Source: Denitrobaculum tricleocarpae (GTDB lineage Bacteria > Pseudomonadota > Alphaproteobacteria > Kiloniellales > Kiloniellaceae). Taken from it: a DNA stretch of 64,000 nucleotides. The notes under the pieces were generated by a model. The model was not told the DNA's origin and made no database searches. It worked only from the letters and a program-made list of their open reading frames with translations. This document shows, piece by piece, positions 45,547 to 54,508 of the stretch. Both the position numbers and the translations under genes were made by a program. Each line of letters opens with the position of its first letter. Within the stretch, counting starts at the first letter, position 1. The stretch is from positions 1 to 64,000 of the forward strand of contig NZ_ML660052.1 in assembly GCF_007004665.1 (NCBI RefSeq), read 5' to 3'.

Positions 45547-45767
45547 GACCCGCTCTCCGTGATCCGGACCGCGCTTCGCCAAGCCAAGAGATCCCCGCAT
45601 CCGGCGAGCCCGTACAACCAGCTCAGACATTCAACCTTGTTGCAAGTTTGGCACCTGAAAACGCCTTTTAGGTATTTGAAAAACATAGATACTTATTAAA
45701 AAATTAAGATTTCGCCGCTTAGGTATCGCAGGTTGTTTTTGCCCGTCTGCCACGGAGGATGATCTCG

Positions 45768-46367
45768 ATGTCGGGTTTTCGCTGCTTTGCCGGTTTGGCG
45801 GTTGTTTGTCTGCCGGCGGTTTTCGCCGGTCCGGCCTCAGGACAAGAAGACACAATTGGTGATCAAGTTGTGCAAGACATTCAGTCCTGGGCCTCGTCTC
45901 CCGTTGTTTTTCTGACACTGGAGGCGAGCAATGCCCGCTACGCGGACTTGGATCAGGCGGGAATCGAGGCGCTCGATAAACAGTGGCGTGACGAGCGGGG
46001 CAAAGCCGATCAGCCGCTGATCACGGCTGTGCTTTCCAACCCTCTCTCGAGTTATCTGACAAAGATTCAGGCCGGTTCGCATGGCCTCTATACCGAGATA
46101 TTCGTGATGGACGCGAAAGGCCTGAACGCGGGGCAGAGCGCGATCACCTCGGATTTCTGGCAGGGCGACGAGGCCAAGTGGCAGAAAACCTATCTCGTGG
46201 GTCCCGATGCCGTTTTTATCGACGAGGTTGAATTGAATGAGGAACTGGGCACCGAAAACGCCCAGGTCAATTTATCGATCGTGCACAAAGGACAGTTGCT
46301 CGGTGCGATCACGGTGGAGGTTAACGTCACCGAGTTGCGCCGGCGCCGCGATGCCGGAAAAGTCTGA
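45768..46367 (+). CDS. Secreted PDC/Cache-like protein, hypothetical sensor partner of the chemoreceptor
   Basis: 199 residues. The signal peptide is [20 protein letters not shown]. The mature part ([20 protein letters not shown], then [20 protein letters not shown] and [12 protein letters not shown]) has the feel of a single Cache/PDC sensor domain without membrane anchor or output domain. ATG 45768 stands 9 nt after GGAGG; the ATG at 45759 abuts it. The next gene, 26 bp on, encodes a chemoreceptor with a short sensor region, so this protein may present a ligand to it. Confidence 0.65.
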   Translation: MSGFRCFAGLAVVCLPAVFAGPASGQEDTIGDQVVQDIQSWASSPVVFLTLEASNARYADLDQAGIEALDKQWRDERGKADQPLITAVLSNPLSSYLTKIQAGSHGLYTEIFVMDAKGLNAGQSAITSDFWQGDEAKWQKTYLVGPDAVFIDEVELNEELGTENAQVNLSIVHKGQLLGAITVEVNVTELRRRRDAGKV

Positions 46368-46393
46368 TTTGCTCCGGATTACAGGAAAAGAAT

Positions 46394-48076
46394 ATGAAAA
46401 TCGTCGATAACACGCGCATCTCCAATAAACTGATCGCGGCTTTTGCCACACTGGTTCTTATCATCTTCTGTCTTGCCGGCATTACCTTCTTTGAGCTTGA
46501 GAGAGCGCAAGCCCGTGTCGAGGACACGTCCCGCATCAACAGGATCACCCTGGATATCGAGGCGCTGCGCCAGCAGGTTTCGAGCCAGCAGGCTGCGGTC
46601 CGGGGACTCCTGCTCAGCGGAAACCGTGAATACATCGCGGAATATGAAATCGCCGGTGAGCTATACAGGTCGCTGCTCAAGGAACTGCGGGCGCGCGTTC
46701 ACATCGCGGAGGCGGATGCGCTCATGAATTCGGCCGACGCGGTGATCTCGACCTGGCAGGCGGATATCGTCGCCCGGCAGATCAGCTTGATGCGCAACCC
46801 TTTGACGGTCGATGAGGCGCGGGTGCTCGAAGCGAACGGAACGGGCGAACGCCTGCTTGAAAAAGCCAACAGAGACCTCACCCTGCTGAATGAGTTGGCA
46901 GTCTCGCTGACGGATGAAAATGCGCGCATGGTGGCCAGGGAGTTCGACATTACGCTTGTCGTGCTTATGGCGGGCGCAGGTGTGGCCATGATTTTCTCGG
47001 TTATTGCCTGGTTTGTTCTCTCGCGGGCAATTGCGGCACCCATTAATGATATGTCCGCGTTCATGGGCCGTATGGCGGAGGGCCACTACGACGATCCCGC
47101 CGCGTATCAGCAGCGCCGCGATGAAATCGGCCAGATGGCCAAGGCGGTGGAGTTTTTCCGGCAGCGTCTGATTGAAAACCGCCAGATGGAGGCACAGGCG
47201 GCCCGCGAGAATGAGGAGAAAGCCTCGCGCGCCAAAAAGATCGAAGAAATGACGAGTGCGTTCGACCAGGCCTCTGGGGAGTTGGTGTCCAGTGTCGCGG
47301 AGGGTGCGACCGAATTGAAGTCTGTCGCCACCTCCATGTCCGAGGTCGCAGAACGTACCGAGATGATGAGCGCCGGTGTCGCGGCGGCGGCGGAGCAGGC
47401 CTCGACCAACGTGGAGACGGTGGCGTCCGCGACGGAGGAAATCAATTCCTCGCTCTCCGAAATCGCATCTCAGGTCTCCCGGGCGAGTGATGTCGCTCAG
47501 TCCGCGGTGACGGCGGCGGGCGAGACCTCGCAGGTCATCAACGGCCTGCGGACACAATCCGATTCGATCGGTGACGTGATCAAACTGATCAACGAGATCG
47601 CGGAACAGACTAATCTGCTTGCGCTGAACGCTACCATCGAGGCAGCACGGGCCGGTGAGGCGGGCAAGGGCTTTGCGGTCGTGGCCAGCGAGGTCAAAGG
47701 GCTCGCGACTCAGACGGCGAAGGCCACCGAAGAGATCTCGGCACAGATCGACAGCGTTCGCGGAGAGTCGGAGAACGCGGTGAACGCCATTGATAATATC
47801 TCGAGCGTCATTCGGCAGATGGATGAGATCACATCCGCGATCGCAACCGCGGTCGAGGAGCAGTCTTCGGCGACTCAGGAGATCGCGCGGAATGTGGCCG
47901 AGGCATCGCGGGGCACTTCCGATGTGACCGAAAACATCGTCCAGGTCAAAAGCGGCGCAGGCGAGACCGGCGGCGCGTCAAGGGACGTCCTGGCCGCTTC
48001 CGATGAGCTCTCGCAGCATGCCGAGCGCATGCGTGAGACCGTTCAGGGCTTCATTGCAGGCATCAAGGCGGCTTAA
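46394..48076 (+). CDS. Methyl-accepting chemotaxis protein
   Basis: 560 residues. The first helix is about 12-33. The periplasmic helical region (about 34-190) resembles a four-helix-bundle or CHASE3 module. A second helix (about 195-217), HAMP (about 218-270) and the signalling domain follow, with the conserved hairpin tip [20 protein letters not shown] (about 410). No C-terminal CheR-tethering pentapeptide is seen. No chemotaxis kinase genes adjoin. It is probably co-transcribed with the secreted protein upstream. Confidence 0.92.
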   Translation: MKIVDNTRISNKLIAAFATLVLIIFCLAGITFFELERAQARVEDTSRINRITLDIEALRQQVSSQQAAVRGLLLSGNREYIAEYEIAGELYRSLLKELRARVHIAEADALMNSADAVISTWQADIVARQISLMRNPLTVDEARVLEANGTGERLLEKANRDLTLLNELAVSLTDENARMVAREFDITLVVLMAGAGVAMIFSVIAWFVLSRAIAAPINDMSAFMGRMAEGHYDDPAAYQQRRDEIGQMAKAVEFFRQRLIENRQMEAQAARENEEKASRAKKIEEMTSAFDQASGELVSSVAEGATELKSVATSMSEVAERTEMMSAGVAAAAEQASTNVETVASATEEINSSLSEIASQVSRASDVAQSAVTAAGETSQVINGLRTQSDSIGDVIKLINEIAEQTNLLALNATIEAARAGEAGKGFAVVASEVKGLATQTAKATEEISAQIDSVRGESENAVNAIDNISSVIRQMDEITSAIATAVEEQSSATQEIARNVAEASRGTSDVTENIVQVKSGAGETGGASRDVLAASDELSQHAERMRETVQGFIAGIKAA

Positions 48077-48099
48077 GAGAGTCAGCTACGCTTGAGTAC

Positions 48100-48564
48100 T
48101 CAGCCCGGCAGACGCCTGGCCTCATTCCCCGGCAGATTCGAGAGCAGGGACCGCAATGCGCTGTCATCTGCGAGCAGGTCTTCCAAGCTGTAGCGGTCCA
48201 GGACGGCGAGGTAGGCGTCGAGCGCTTCGGAGAGAACGCCCTGCAGGCGGCAAGCCTTCGTGATCACGCAGCTGTTGCGATCCTTGTTGAAGCACTCCAC
48301 CAGATCCAGATCCTCTTCCGTCACGCGGATCACGTCGCCTACCCGGATGCGCGATGGCGGTTTGGCCAGGCGCAGTCCGCCGCCGCGCCCGCGCAATGTT
48401 TCCACATAACCCGCCTGTCCGAGCTGATGAGTGATCTTCATCAAGTGATTTTTCGAGATACCGTAAACCTCGGCGATCTGCTGAATGGTGCAGAGTTCGT
48501 CGGGGTGGGTTCCCAAAAACATAAGTAGGCGCAGGGCGTAATCCGTATATCGCGTCAGCCGCAC
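48100..48564 (-). CDS. nsrR: Rrf2-family nitric-oxide-sensing repressor
   Basis: 154 residues from GTG 48564, giving the canonical start (M)RLTRYTDYALRLLMFLG. The winged helix covers about 1-80 (IQQIAEVYGISKNHLMKITH). Three cysteines in ECFNKDRNSCVITKACRLQG (about 90-110) are the iron-sulfur cluster ligands of NsrR. The longer frame from 48588 adds eight residues (MHLIWEFI) that are not typical. The gene is divergent from a truncated haemoglobin gene, a standard NsrR target, with an operator-like sequence between them. Confidence 0.87.
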   Translation of the reverse strand: MRLTRYTDYALRLLMFLGTHPDELCTIQQIAEVYGISKNHLMKITHQLGQAGYVETLRGRGGGLRLAKPPSRIRVGDVIRVTEEDLDLVECFNKDRNSCVITKACRLQGVLSEALDAYLAVLDRYSLEDLLADDSALRSLLSNLPGNEARRLPG

Positions 48565-48579
48565 AATGAACTCCCATAT

Positions 48580-48602
48580 AAGATGCATTTAAAATATTGC
48601 TT
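48580..48602. promoter_or_regulatory. NsrR-like operator
   Basis: AAGATGCATTT at 48580-48590 is a perfect half-site of the NsrR 11-1-11 motif. The second half (AAATATTGCTT, 48592-48602) is degenerate. It lies 16 bp upstream of the nsrR GTG and about 55-75 bp before the haemoglobin start, so it could govern both. Confidence 0.65.
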
Positions 48603-48677
48603 TTAAGCCATGAAGGCAATATATGATCTGTCGAAGCCCTGATTTTTGTATCGACCATGCAGTTTGAAGTGACGGCC

Positions 48678-49196
48678 ATGACAGATGTCCCCTGCGCACC
48701 GAAACGAGCTTTAAAGGCGGCGCCCGCAGATGAATTGTTGGCGATCCCGGATCCCCGTTCGGATGATCGACGACCCTTGCGGCAGCCTTTGCATCCTGAT
48801 ATTTCCGAAGAACTGATCGAGCGGCTGGTCCGTGGTTTTTACGAAAAGGTGCGGGCCGATCCGGAGCTGGGTCCGATCTTCGCCGCCAAAATCGGCGACG
48901 ATTGGGAACCGCATCTGCAAAAAATGTTCGACTTCTGGTCCTCGATCACGCGCATGACCGGCCGCTACCGGGGAAAACCCAATGCCGTTCACAGCCGCCT
49001 CAAAAATGTTGAGCCGGAGCACTTCCTGCGCTGGCTGGCATTGTTTCGCGAGACCACGCGTGATCTTTGCGCCCCGGAGGTGAGCGCGATCTTCATCGAC
49101 CGGGCCGAGCGCATTGGGGAAAGCCTGCAGCTTACGATGTTCTTTGATCCGGCGAACCCCGGGCGCATTTTGTCCCTCAAGGAAACGCCCACCTGA
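48678..49196 (+). CDS. Truncated haemoglobin, group III-like
   Basis: About 172 residues. The globin core is residues 40-160, with a roughly 40-residue Ala/Asp-rich leader. Features are ISEELIERLVRGFYEKVRAD, DWEPHLQKMFDFWSSI (distal part), and the proximal His of the family in KPNAVHSRLKNVEPEHFLRW. Group III haemoglobins bind oxygen and nitric oxide. Pairing with NsrR supports NO detoxification or signalling. The start is uncertain: ATG 48657 or 48678; neither has a strong Shine-Dalgarno. Confidence 0.85.
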   Translation: MTDVPCAPKRALKAAPADELLAIPDPRSDDRRPLRQPLHPDISEELIERLVRGFYEKVRADPELGPIFAAKIGDDWEPHLQKMFDFWSSITRMTGRYRGKPNAVHSRLKNVEPEHFLRWLALFRETTRDLCAPEVSAIFIDRAERIGESLQLTMFFDPANPGRILSLKETPT

Positions 49197-49290
49197 GTGC
49201 CCGTGACTTGAGTGCTCATGACCTGAGCGCGTGTGAAAGCTGTGCCTTCTCTTGACCGGACTGAAATGAAAAAGCCCGGTCCTGAAATGC

Positions 49291-49328
49291 GCCCGCCGAC
49301 CTCCCGGTTAAGGAGATCGGCGGGCTTT
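49291..49328. terminator. Shared terminator between the globin and flotillin genes
   Basis: GCCCGCCGACCTCC (49291-49304) pairs with GGAGATCGGCGGGC (49312-49325) over 14 bp with one mismatch. TTT follows on the plus strand. On the minus strand AAAGCCCG-like flanks precede a second T-rich stretch (complement of 49267-49274). It probably stops both convergent transcripts. Confidence 0.75.
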
Positions 49329-49352
49329 CGTTCTACTTAATTGACTTCCAGG

Positions 49353-51218
49353 TCAGGCTTGCGGGACAGGCGCTTCCGGCGGTGCCTCTCCGCCCGGCGT
49401 TTCACCAACCGGCGCTTCACCAATCGGCGTTTCATGAGCCGACATTCCGCTGGTCGGAGTCCCGCTAGTCGGAGTCTCGCTGATGGGCAGGATCTTGGCC
49501 GGCTGAGCGGGTGCGGCACCGAGCTGCTCGTTGAGTGCGGCTGTCATGTTGCTCCAGTCGCCGTTTTCCAAACCCAGCTCCTTCAGCAGGCCGTCGATCA
49601 GCGGTGCCTGAGCCCGGTATTTGAGAGCACTCTGGACGATCTGGTCTGCGCCGCCGCCGCCAGCTCCGCCGGCACTACCTGCGCTGGCGCCACCGTTCGG
49701 TCCTCCCGCGCCCATACCGTCGAGCTGCAGGATTTTGATGGAGTCGATATTCTCCATTGGTTTGACCGACTCGCGGATGATGTCGCGCATCTGCTCGATC
49801 AGAGCCAGGCGGACCTTCATCTGTACAATGTCTTCTGACAGCAGGTTGTCGGCTTCGTTCAGCGCCATGCGGCCCTTGGCATCGACTTCGTATCGCAACC
49901 TCGCGGCTTCCGCCCGGGCCTTCTCGGCTTCGGCATCACCTTCGGCCTCGATGCGGCTCTTGCTCGCGCTCGCCTGGGCCAGAGTCGTGATGGCGTCGGC
50001 CTCGTCTTCCGCGGCCATCTTCTCGGCTTCCGCCCTGACCTGGACGGCGATAGCATTGCGCTCAGCCTGCTTTCGGGCCTCGATCAGCTCGATCGCCTTG
50101 TCACGCTCCGAGCGTTCCGTCTCGCGAACCGTCACGACCTGCTCTTCCGCCTGTACGGCTTCCGCGCGCGCCCGGTCGGCCTCGGCCTGAGCCGCCGCCT
50201 GCTGCTTGGATTTCTCGGCAATCGCGATGGTCCGGTCCTGATTGGCGACCTCGACCGTCTTCTCCCGGTCGATGTCCTTCTCGCGGATGGCCCGTTCTTT
50301 CTCGATGCGCCGCTCTTCGGTTTCGCGTTCGGCGCTGATTTTGGCCAGCTCGACTTCCTGTGCCGCGAGGATGCGTGCCTCCTCCGCGATCCGTGAACGC
50401 TCGGCTTCCTCCCGCGCGATCTCACTGGTCTGACTGGCCTTGCGGACCGCGACTTCGCGTTCCTGCTCGAGCCGCGCGTACTCAGTGTCACGGGAAATCT
50501 CAAGACGCTGCTGCTCGGCCTGCAGGTTCTTCTGTTCGATCTGAACACGCGTATCCTGCTCGATATCGTTGCGGCGCTTGCGCTTGGCTTCGATCTCTTC
50601 GGTCAGTTTGGTCAGACCGGCGGCGTCGAAAGCGTTGTCGGAATTGAAGAACTCCTTCTTGGTCTGATCCAGGCCGGTCAGCGAGACCGATTCAAGCTCC
50701 AGACCGTTCTGCAGCAGATCCTCTGAGACGGCTTTCTGCACCTTCTGGACAAAGCTGACCCGCTGCTCGTGCAGCTCTTCCATGGTCATCTCCGCCGCCA
50801 CCGCGCGCAGGGCATCGACGAACTTGCCTTCGATCAGGTCCTTCAGCGCGTCGGGCTGCATGGTGCGTTGACCCAGGGTCTGGGCCGCGGCGGCGATGGA
50901 TTCCGAGGTCGGCTGGACGCGCAGGTAAAACTCCGCGAGCACGTCGACGCGCATCCGGTCCCGCGTAATCAGCGCCTGTTCGTTCGAACGGTGCACCTCG
51001 AGCCGCAGGGTATTCATATTCACCGGGATGACTTCATGCAGGACCGGGAAGACCAGGGTGCCGCCATTGAGCACGACCTTTTGTCCGCTCAGGCCGGTCC
51101 GCACAAAGGACACCTCTTTGGACGCCCGTACGTAGAGCCGGGCAAAAATCAAACCTATGGTGATCAATGCCAGCAGGGCGAGACCTGCGGTAATGCTAAT
51201 ACCAATTACATCATTCAT
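49353..51218 (-). CDS. yqiK: Flotillin-like YqiK-family membrane protein
   Basis: 621 residues. An N-terminal membrane helix (about 7-28) precedes a SPFH/band-7 domain (about 45-200, KEVSFVRTGLSGQKVVLNGG). A very long Glu/Ala/Arg-rich coiled coil (about 210-480) and a Gly-rich linker with a repetitive tail (SETPTSGTPTSG, HETPIGEAPVGETPGGEAPP) follow. Flotillins organise membrane microdomains. It is the last gene of a four-gene unit with yqiJ, pspA and a hypothetical gene, a membrane-stress set. Confidence 0.9.
   Translation of the reverse strand: MNDVIGISITAGLALLALITIGLIFARLYVRASKEVSFVRTGLSGQKVVLNGGTLVFPVLHEVIPVNMNTLRLEVHRSNEQALITRDRMRVDVLAEFYLRVQPTSESIAAAAQTLGQRTMQPDALKDLIEGKFVDALRAVAAEMTMEELHEQRVSFVQKVQKAVSEDLLQNGLELESVSLTGLDQTKKEFFNSDNAFDAAGLTKLTEEIEAKRKRRNDIEQDTRVQIEQKNLQAEQQRLEISRDTEYARLEQEREVAVRKASQTSEIAREEAERSRIAEEARILAAQEVELAKISAERETEERRIEKERAIREKDIDREKTVEVANQDRTIAIAEKSKQQAAAQAEADRARAEAVQAEEQVVTVRETERSERDKAIELIEARKQAERNAIAVQVRAEAEKMAAEDEADAITTLAQASASKSRIEAEGDAEAEKARAEAARLRYEVDAKGRMALNEADNLLSEDIVQMKVRLALIEQMRDIIRESVKPMENIDSIKILQLDGMGAGGPNGGASAGSAGGAGGGGADQIVQSALKYRAQAPLIDGLLKELGLENGDWSNMTAALNEQLGAAPAQPAKILPISETPTSGTPTSGMSAHETPIGEAPVGETPGGEAPPEAPVPQA
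49373..49490 (-). repeat. 15-bp repeats encoding the flotillin tail
   Basis: The 3' end of the flotillin gene holds imperfect 15-bp units such as TCGGCGTTTCACCAA-like blocks (about 49390-49435) and GGTCGGAGTCCCGCT blocks (about 49452-49482). They encode a pentapeptide-like (E/G)TP(T/I)(S/G) series. Copy number may vary between strains. Confidence 0.6.
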
Positions 51219-51267
51219 ATCTGTCGTCCTTACCCCATTATCGAATTGAGTTGGAAATCAGCAGCCC

Positions 51268-51975
51268 CTAGAGCGATTCGCTGGGTGCGGGGATGGCTCG
51301 AAATACGCTGCTGTTGCGCGAAACCAGAAGAACGCGCGTGCCTTGCGGCAGGGTCTGGCCCGGCAGGTCGGGTTCGACCAGAACGCGGTGGCTGTGACCC
51401 TTGGAGTCTCTCAGGCGCGCCCGGGCGGGTTCGCCCTCCCTGGCGGTACCTAGCGTGATCTCCGCCACACGTCCGACAAAGCTCTCGGAGGAGACCGCGT
51501 CGGTCTCGACTGCCGGAATGAGCTTGCCGAAGAAGACGGCGATGCGGCCGCTGAGCGAGGAACCGATAACCAGGGCCGGCATGGCAGCGACCGTTGCCGG
51601 CAGATAGGCGCCGGTGATCGTGCTGAAGAGATATTGCGTCGCCAGACCGACAAACCCGAAGCAGGTCAGAAAGGCCACCAGAACCACCAGGAAGGGCACG
51701 GTTCCAATGCCGAAAAATCCCAGGACGCTGCTGAGAGCAGTCGAGCCGCCAGTGCCGGCTATATCGGTATCGACATCGATGTCCGCATCTACGTCCGCAT
51801 CGAGGTCCAGGTCAACGGAGGCGCCCAGGCCTTCCGGCAGGACCGCATCGACCAGTTGAGACAGGCCTCCAAGTCCACTTAGCAGGAAACCCACTTCAAG
51901 CGCTGCGAGACCGGCCATCATGGCCAGGGCGACGGCGAAGGGCCGCGTGTCCGTGGCTAAAAGCAAGTCAATCAT
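51268..51975 (-). CDS. yqiJ: YqiJ-like membrane protein with OB-fold domain
   Basis: 235 residues. There are membrane helices at about 12-35, 85-115 and 120-145, with a striking Asp/Val-rich loop (DLDLDADVDADIDVDTDIAG, about 55-75) and a C-terminal OB-fold/NfeD-like domain (about 165-230, FVGRVAEITLGTAREGEPAR). This is the YqiJ/OapB-like partner of YqiK flotillins. Its order before the flotillin gene is as in the enterobacterial yqiJK pair. The acidic loop could bind calcium or another cation (inference). Confidence 0.82.
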   Translation of the reverse strand: MIDLLLATDTRPFAVALAMMAGLAALEVGFLLSGLGGLSQLVDAVLPEGLGASVDLDLDADVDADIDVDTDIAGTGGSTALSSVLGFFGIGTVPFLVVLVAFLTCFGFVGLATQYLFSTITGAYLPATVAAMPALVIGSSLSGRIAVFFGKLIPAVETDAVSSESFVGRVAEITLGTAREGEPARARLRDSKGHSHRVLVEPDLPGQTLPQGTRVLLVSRNSSVFRAIPAPSESL

Positions 51976-52086
51976 CGGCTACTTCCCCTTAAATCTCTGG
52001 ATCTCTGTGGCAGTGTTCAGAGCCCGACCTCTTCCGCTGTGCAAAGCTATCGTTCATTCAGATTTCCGGCACGTGACCGCTGCAAA

Positions 52087-52794
52087 TCACACGCGTTCCC
52101 TGAGGGACACCAGGCGTTCCTTGACCCGGTTCTTGCGGGCAAGTTCTTCCAGTTCCGCCGTCGCTGCCGCGGCCTTACGGTCCAAGGCGCTGCCACCCAG
52201 AGCGCTGCCACCCAGAGCGCTGCCACCAAGCCCGACACCGCCTGTACGCTCCAGAATGCGGTTAAAGCTCTCGGACGCCTTCTCGACGCGGCGTTCGACA
52301 CCACTTGCGGTCTCCACAGCACCGACGACTTCAGGCGCATTGGCCGCAGCCTCCCGCGCGGAGCGGAAGTCCTTCAGGTCCTGCTTCATTTCCCGGCGCC
52401 GGGCCTGCAAGGCACTGATGTAGCCCTCCAGTTCAGCCTGCGCTTCACGGGTTTCCGCCAGAACCGATTCCAGCACCGGAATCTGTGCCTCGATATCGAG
52501 CAGGCGTTCGACGCCGCTTTCCGCCAGATCGGCGCGCTCCTCCTTGAGTGCCACGCGGACCTTTTCGTTGAGGTCTTCGTGACGCTCGTTCTCGGCGGCA
52601 ATGCGCTGGCTGGCGTGATACTGCCGCGTCATCACCTGCCCCAATTCGGCACGGATATCGTCGATGGCCCGGTCGACCTCGCGGACCGCTTCTTCCATCA
52701 CCATTTCCGGCGCCAGGTCTTCGACAGCCGAGACGACTCTGTTGGCGCTCCCTGAAATCAGGCGCTTTACGCGGCCGGCCAATGCTTCATTCAT
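52087..52794 (-). CDS. pspA: PspA/IM30-family membrane-stress protein
   Basis: 235 residues. Amphipathic first helix (ALAGRVKRLISGSANRVVSA), then a long helical hairpin of the ESCRT-III/PspA type (about 25-175, MVMEEAVREVDRAIDDIRAE). A short Gly-rich tract with repeated GGSAL (about 190-205) and a last helix follow. These proteins coat and stabilise damaged inner membranes. Its start overlaps the stop of the RHH-like gene by 4 nt. It is transcribed toward yqiJ and the flotillin gene. Confidence 0.87.
   Translation of the reverse strand: MNEALAGRVKRLISGSANRVVSAVEDLAPEMVMEEAVREVDRAIDDIRAELGQVMTRQYHASQRIAAENERHEDLNEKVRVALKEERADLAESGVERLLDIEAQIPVLESVLAETREAQAELEGYISALQARRREMKQDLKDFRSAREAAANAPEVVGAVETASGVERRVEKASESFNRILERTGGVGLGGSALGGSALGGSALDRKAAAATAELEELARKNRVKERLVSLRERV
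52187..52231 (-). repeat. Three 15-bp tandem repeats inside pspA
   Basis: GCGCTGCCACCCAGA occurs at 52187 and 52202, with a third degenerate copy at 52217. They encode the GGSAL series. The 15-bp unit keeps the frame, so copy changes would lengthen or shorten the linker. Confidence 0.8.
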
Positions 52795-53312
52795 GTTCGT
52801 CCTCCATTGCTGATCGTGACAACCTTGTCCAGAAGGCGGGAAACCTCGAGAACCGCAGGCATACGCTGGAGCAGGATCTTCTGCTCGTAACTCTGTTGGT
52901 CGGCCGTGATCGACATATTCAATACGGCGATGATCAGGGCGAAAACCCGGTCCGAGAGCTCCTGCTCCAACGCGACAAGCTGCTCGGATTTCAGCTCTTT
53001 CTCACCCGACCGCGTCGTGGTCAGAGCGATAACATCGGGCAGCCAATTCAGAACCTGGAGCAGAAACTCCGAGTGAATATGGTGCTTTGCCTCCGCGACC
53101 CTGACGTTGTGCGCGGTCGGGTTGATCTGTTCCTCGCTCAATTCGAGCGCGGTATCGAACTGCTGCTTCGCCGTTTCGCGGCGGTAGGCATCCCGCACCA
53201 GCTTCCTGAGCTTTTCGCTCGGGGTCACCGCGCCGGGCAGGTTGAGCGACGAGAGCATCGCCATGTCATTGGCGCTCATGCGAACGCTCAGGGGAACCGA
53301 CTTTTCGACCAT
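52791..53312 (-). CDS. Hypothetical protein with RHH-like N-terminus, first gene of the pspA-flotillin unit
   Basis: 173 residues. The N-terminal SVPLSVRMSANDMAMLSSLN (about 5-24) followed by SEKLRKLVRDAYRRE fits a ribbon-helix-helix DNA-binding fold. The rest is helical (KSEQLVALEQELSDRVFALI, about 115-135) without a known domain. I do not recognise the family. As the first gene, coupled to pspA by a 4-nt overlap, it may be the autoregulator of this operon. The leader before it is A/T-rich (about 53340-53420). Confidence 0.65.
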   Translation of the reverse strand: MVEKSVPLSVRMSANDMAMLSSLNLPGAVTPSEKLRKLVRDAYRRETAKQQFDTALELSEEQINPTAHNVRVAEAKHHIHSEFLLQVLNWLPDVIALTTTRSGEKELKSEQLVALEQELSDRVFALIIAVLNMSITADQQSYEQKILLQRMPAVLEVSRLLDKVVTISNGGRT

Positions 53313-53521
53313 ATATGTGTGTCCGGATTGCGCAATTCAGGAATGATCATGTCTATAGATATATATACTTATGAGAGAATTGTCAACATTTGTAGTACAT
53401 AAAAATACAAACGTATTTGATTCGAGCACAAGCGCCACGGTGTGCAAAAGTGCTGTGACTCCGCCTGGGGCTGATGCCTGAGGCTTCACAAAGACGGTGG
53501 TGAAAGTGACGGGACCGGGAC

Positions 53522-54418
53522 TCAGTTTTTGCGGCGCGCGGTCTGGATCGTGAGGTAGTTCGCGGTGAAAACCACGGCTCCGCCGACGAAGACCCAGACA
53601 TCGGGTTCTTCGCGGTAGAGGATCATGCCGACCACGGTGATCAGCGGCAGGCGCAGAAAGTCCATGGGCGCGACAATGGTGGCATCCGCGTAGCGGTAAG
53701 CCTGGGTCAGGCTGAAGTGGGCGAGCAGCCCGCAGAGGCCGATCAGAAGCACCCAGAGAATGGCTTTTCCCTGAGGAACCACCGGCAGGCCCCAAAGCAT
53801 GATCAGCGCCATGATGGCTTGTGAGAAGGTCATCCAGAAGATGATGGTCAGGGTGCTTTCCGTCCGGGTCAGGGTCTTGGTCGCGATGACGGTACCGACG
53901 AAGCCCGCGACGCAGGCCATGGCCGCGAGCTCGCCCGGGCCAATGGCTGTGAAGCCGGGCCGGATGACGATTAGAATGCCGGCGAAGCCCAGCAGGATCG
54001 CGCCCATGCGCAATGCGGTGAAGCGCTCGCCCAGCAGAAGGGGCGCCAGCAAGGCCACCCAGATCGGCGTGGTCAGCTCAAGAGCGAAGACCTGCGCCAG
54101 GGCGACCAGCGAAACCGCGTAGAACCAGAGGTTTTGTCCCGCGAAGTGAAAGGCGTTGCGTGTCAGATGCAGAGGCAGCCTGCGCGTCTTGACCGCCGAG
54201 AAACCCTGGCGCGAGAAGGGCAGAATGCAGAGGACCACGGCCAGCCCGAAGAGGCTGCGGTAGAACATGATCGAAAAGGTATCCAGGTCCGGCGCCACCT
54301 CCCGGCCCGCAACCGCCATGGTCGAGAAGGACAGGAGCGCCACGCAGACCCATGCCACCGCGCGCCCGGTCGAGGGGCTCGGCGTGCCGACAGCAGCATT
54401 TGCGGGGATTGAAGACAT
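53522..54418 (-). CDS. EamA/DMT-family transporter
   Basis: 298 residues with about ten membrane helices in two EamA repeats (about 15-145 and 155-290). WVCVALLSFSTMAVAGREVA opens the first, and LWFYAVSLVALAQVFALELT and LLGFAGILIVIRP are typical. The family exports metabolites such as amino acids or nucleobases; the substrate is unknown. It stands alone between the pspA operon and the HAD gene. Confidence 0.87.
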   Translation of the reverse strand: MSSIPANAAVGTPSPSTGRAVAWVCVALLSFSTMAVAGREVAPDLDTFSIMFYRSLFGLAVVLCILPFSRQGFSAVKTRRLPLHLTRNAFHFAGQNLWFYAVSLVALAQVFALELTTPIWVALLAPLLLGERFTALRMGAILLGFAGILIVIRPGFTAIGPGELAAMACVAGFVGTVIATKTLTRTESTLTIIFWMTFSQAIMALIMLWGLPVVPQGKAILWVLLIGLCGLLAHFSLTQAYRYADATIVAPMDFLRLPLITVVGMILYREEPDVWVFVGGAVVFTANYLTIQTARRKN

Positions 54419-54508
54419 GGATACCTATGGAGACGACGCGTTGTCTTAACGCGTGACTCGGAGAGGGTAAAGCTCCGGCTTGCGATTTAGCGGCCTGCGC
54501 AGGCAGGC

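Noticed and set aside
45640-45700. TTGGCACCTGAAAACGC as a sigma-54 promoter for the secreted sensor gene
   Set aside because: The -24 part fits but no TTGC follows at the required 5-bp spacing.
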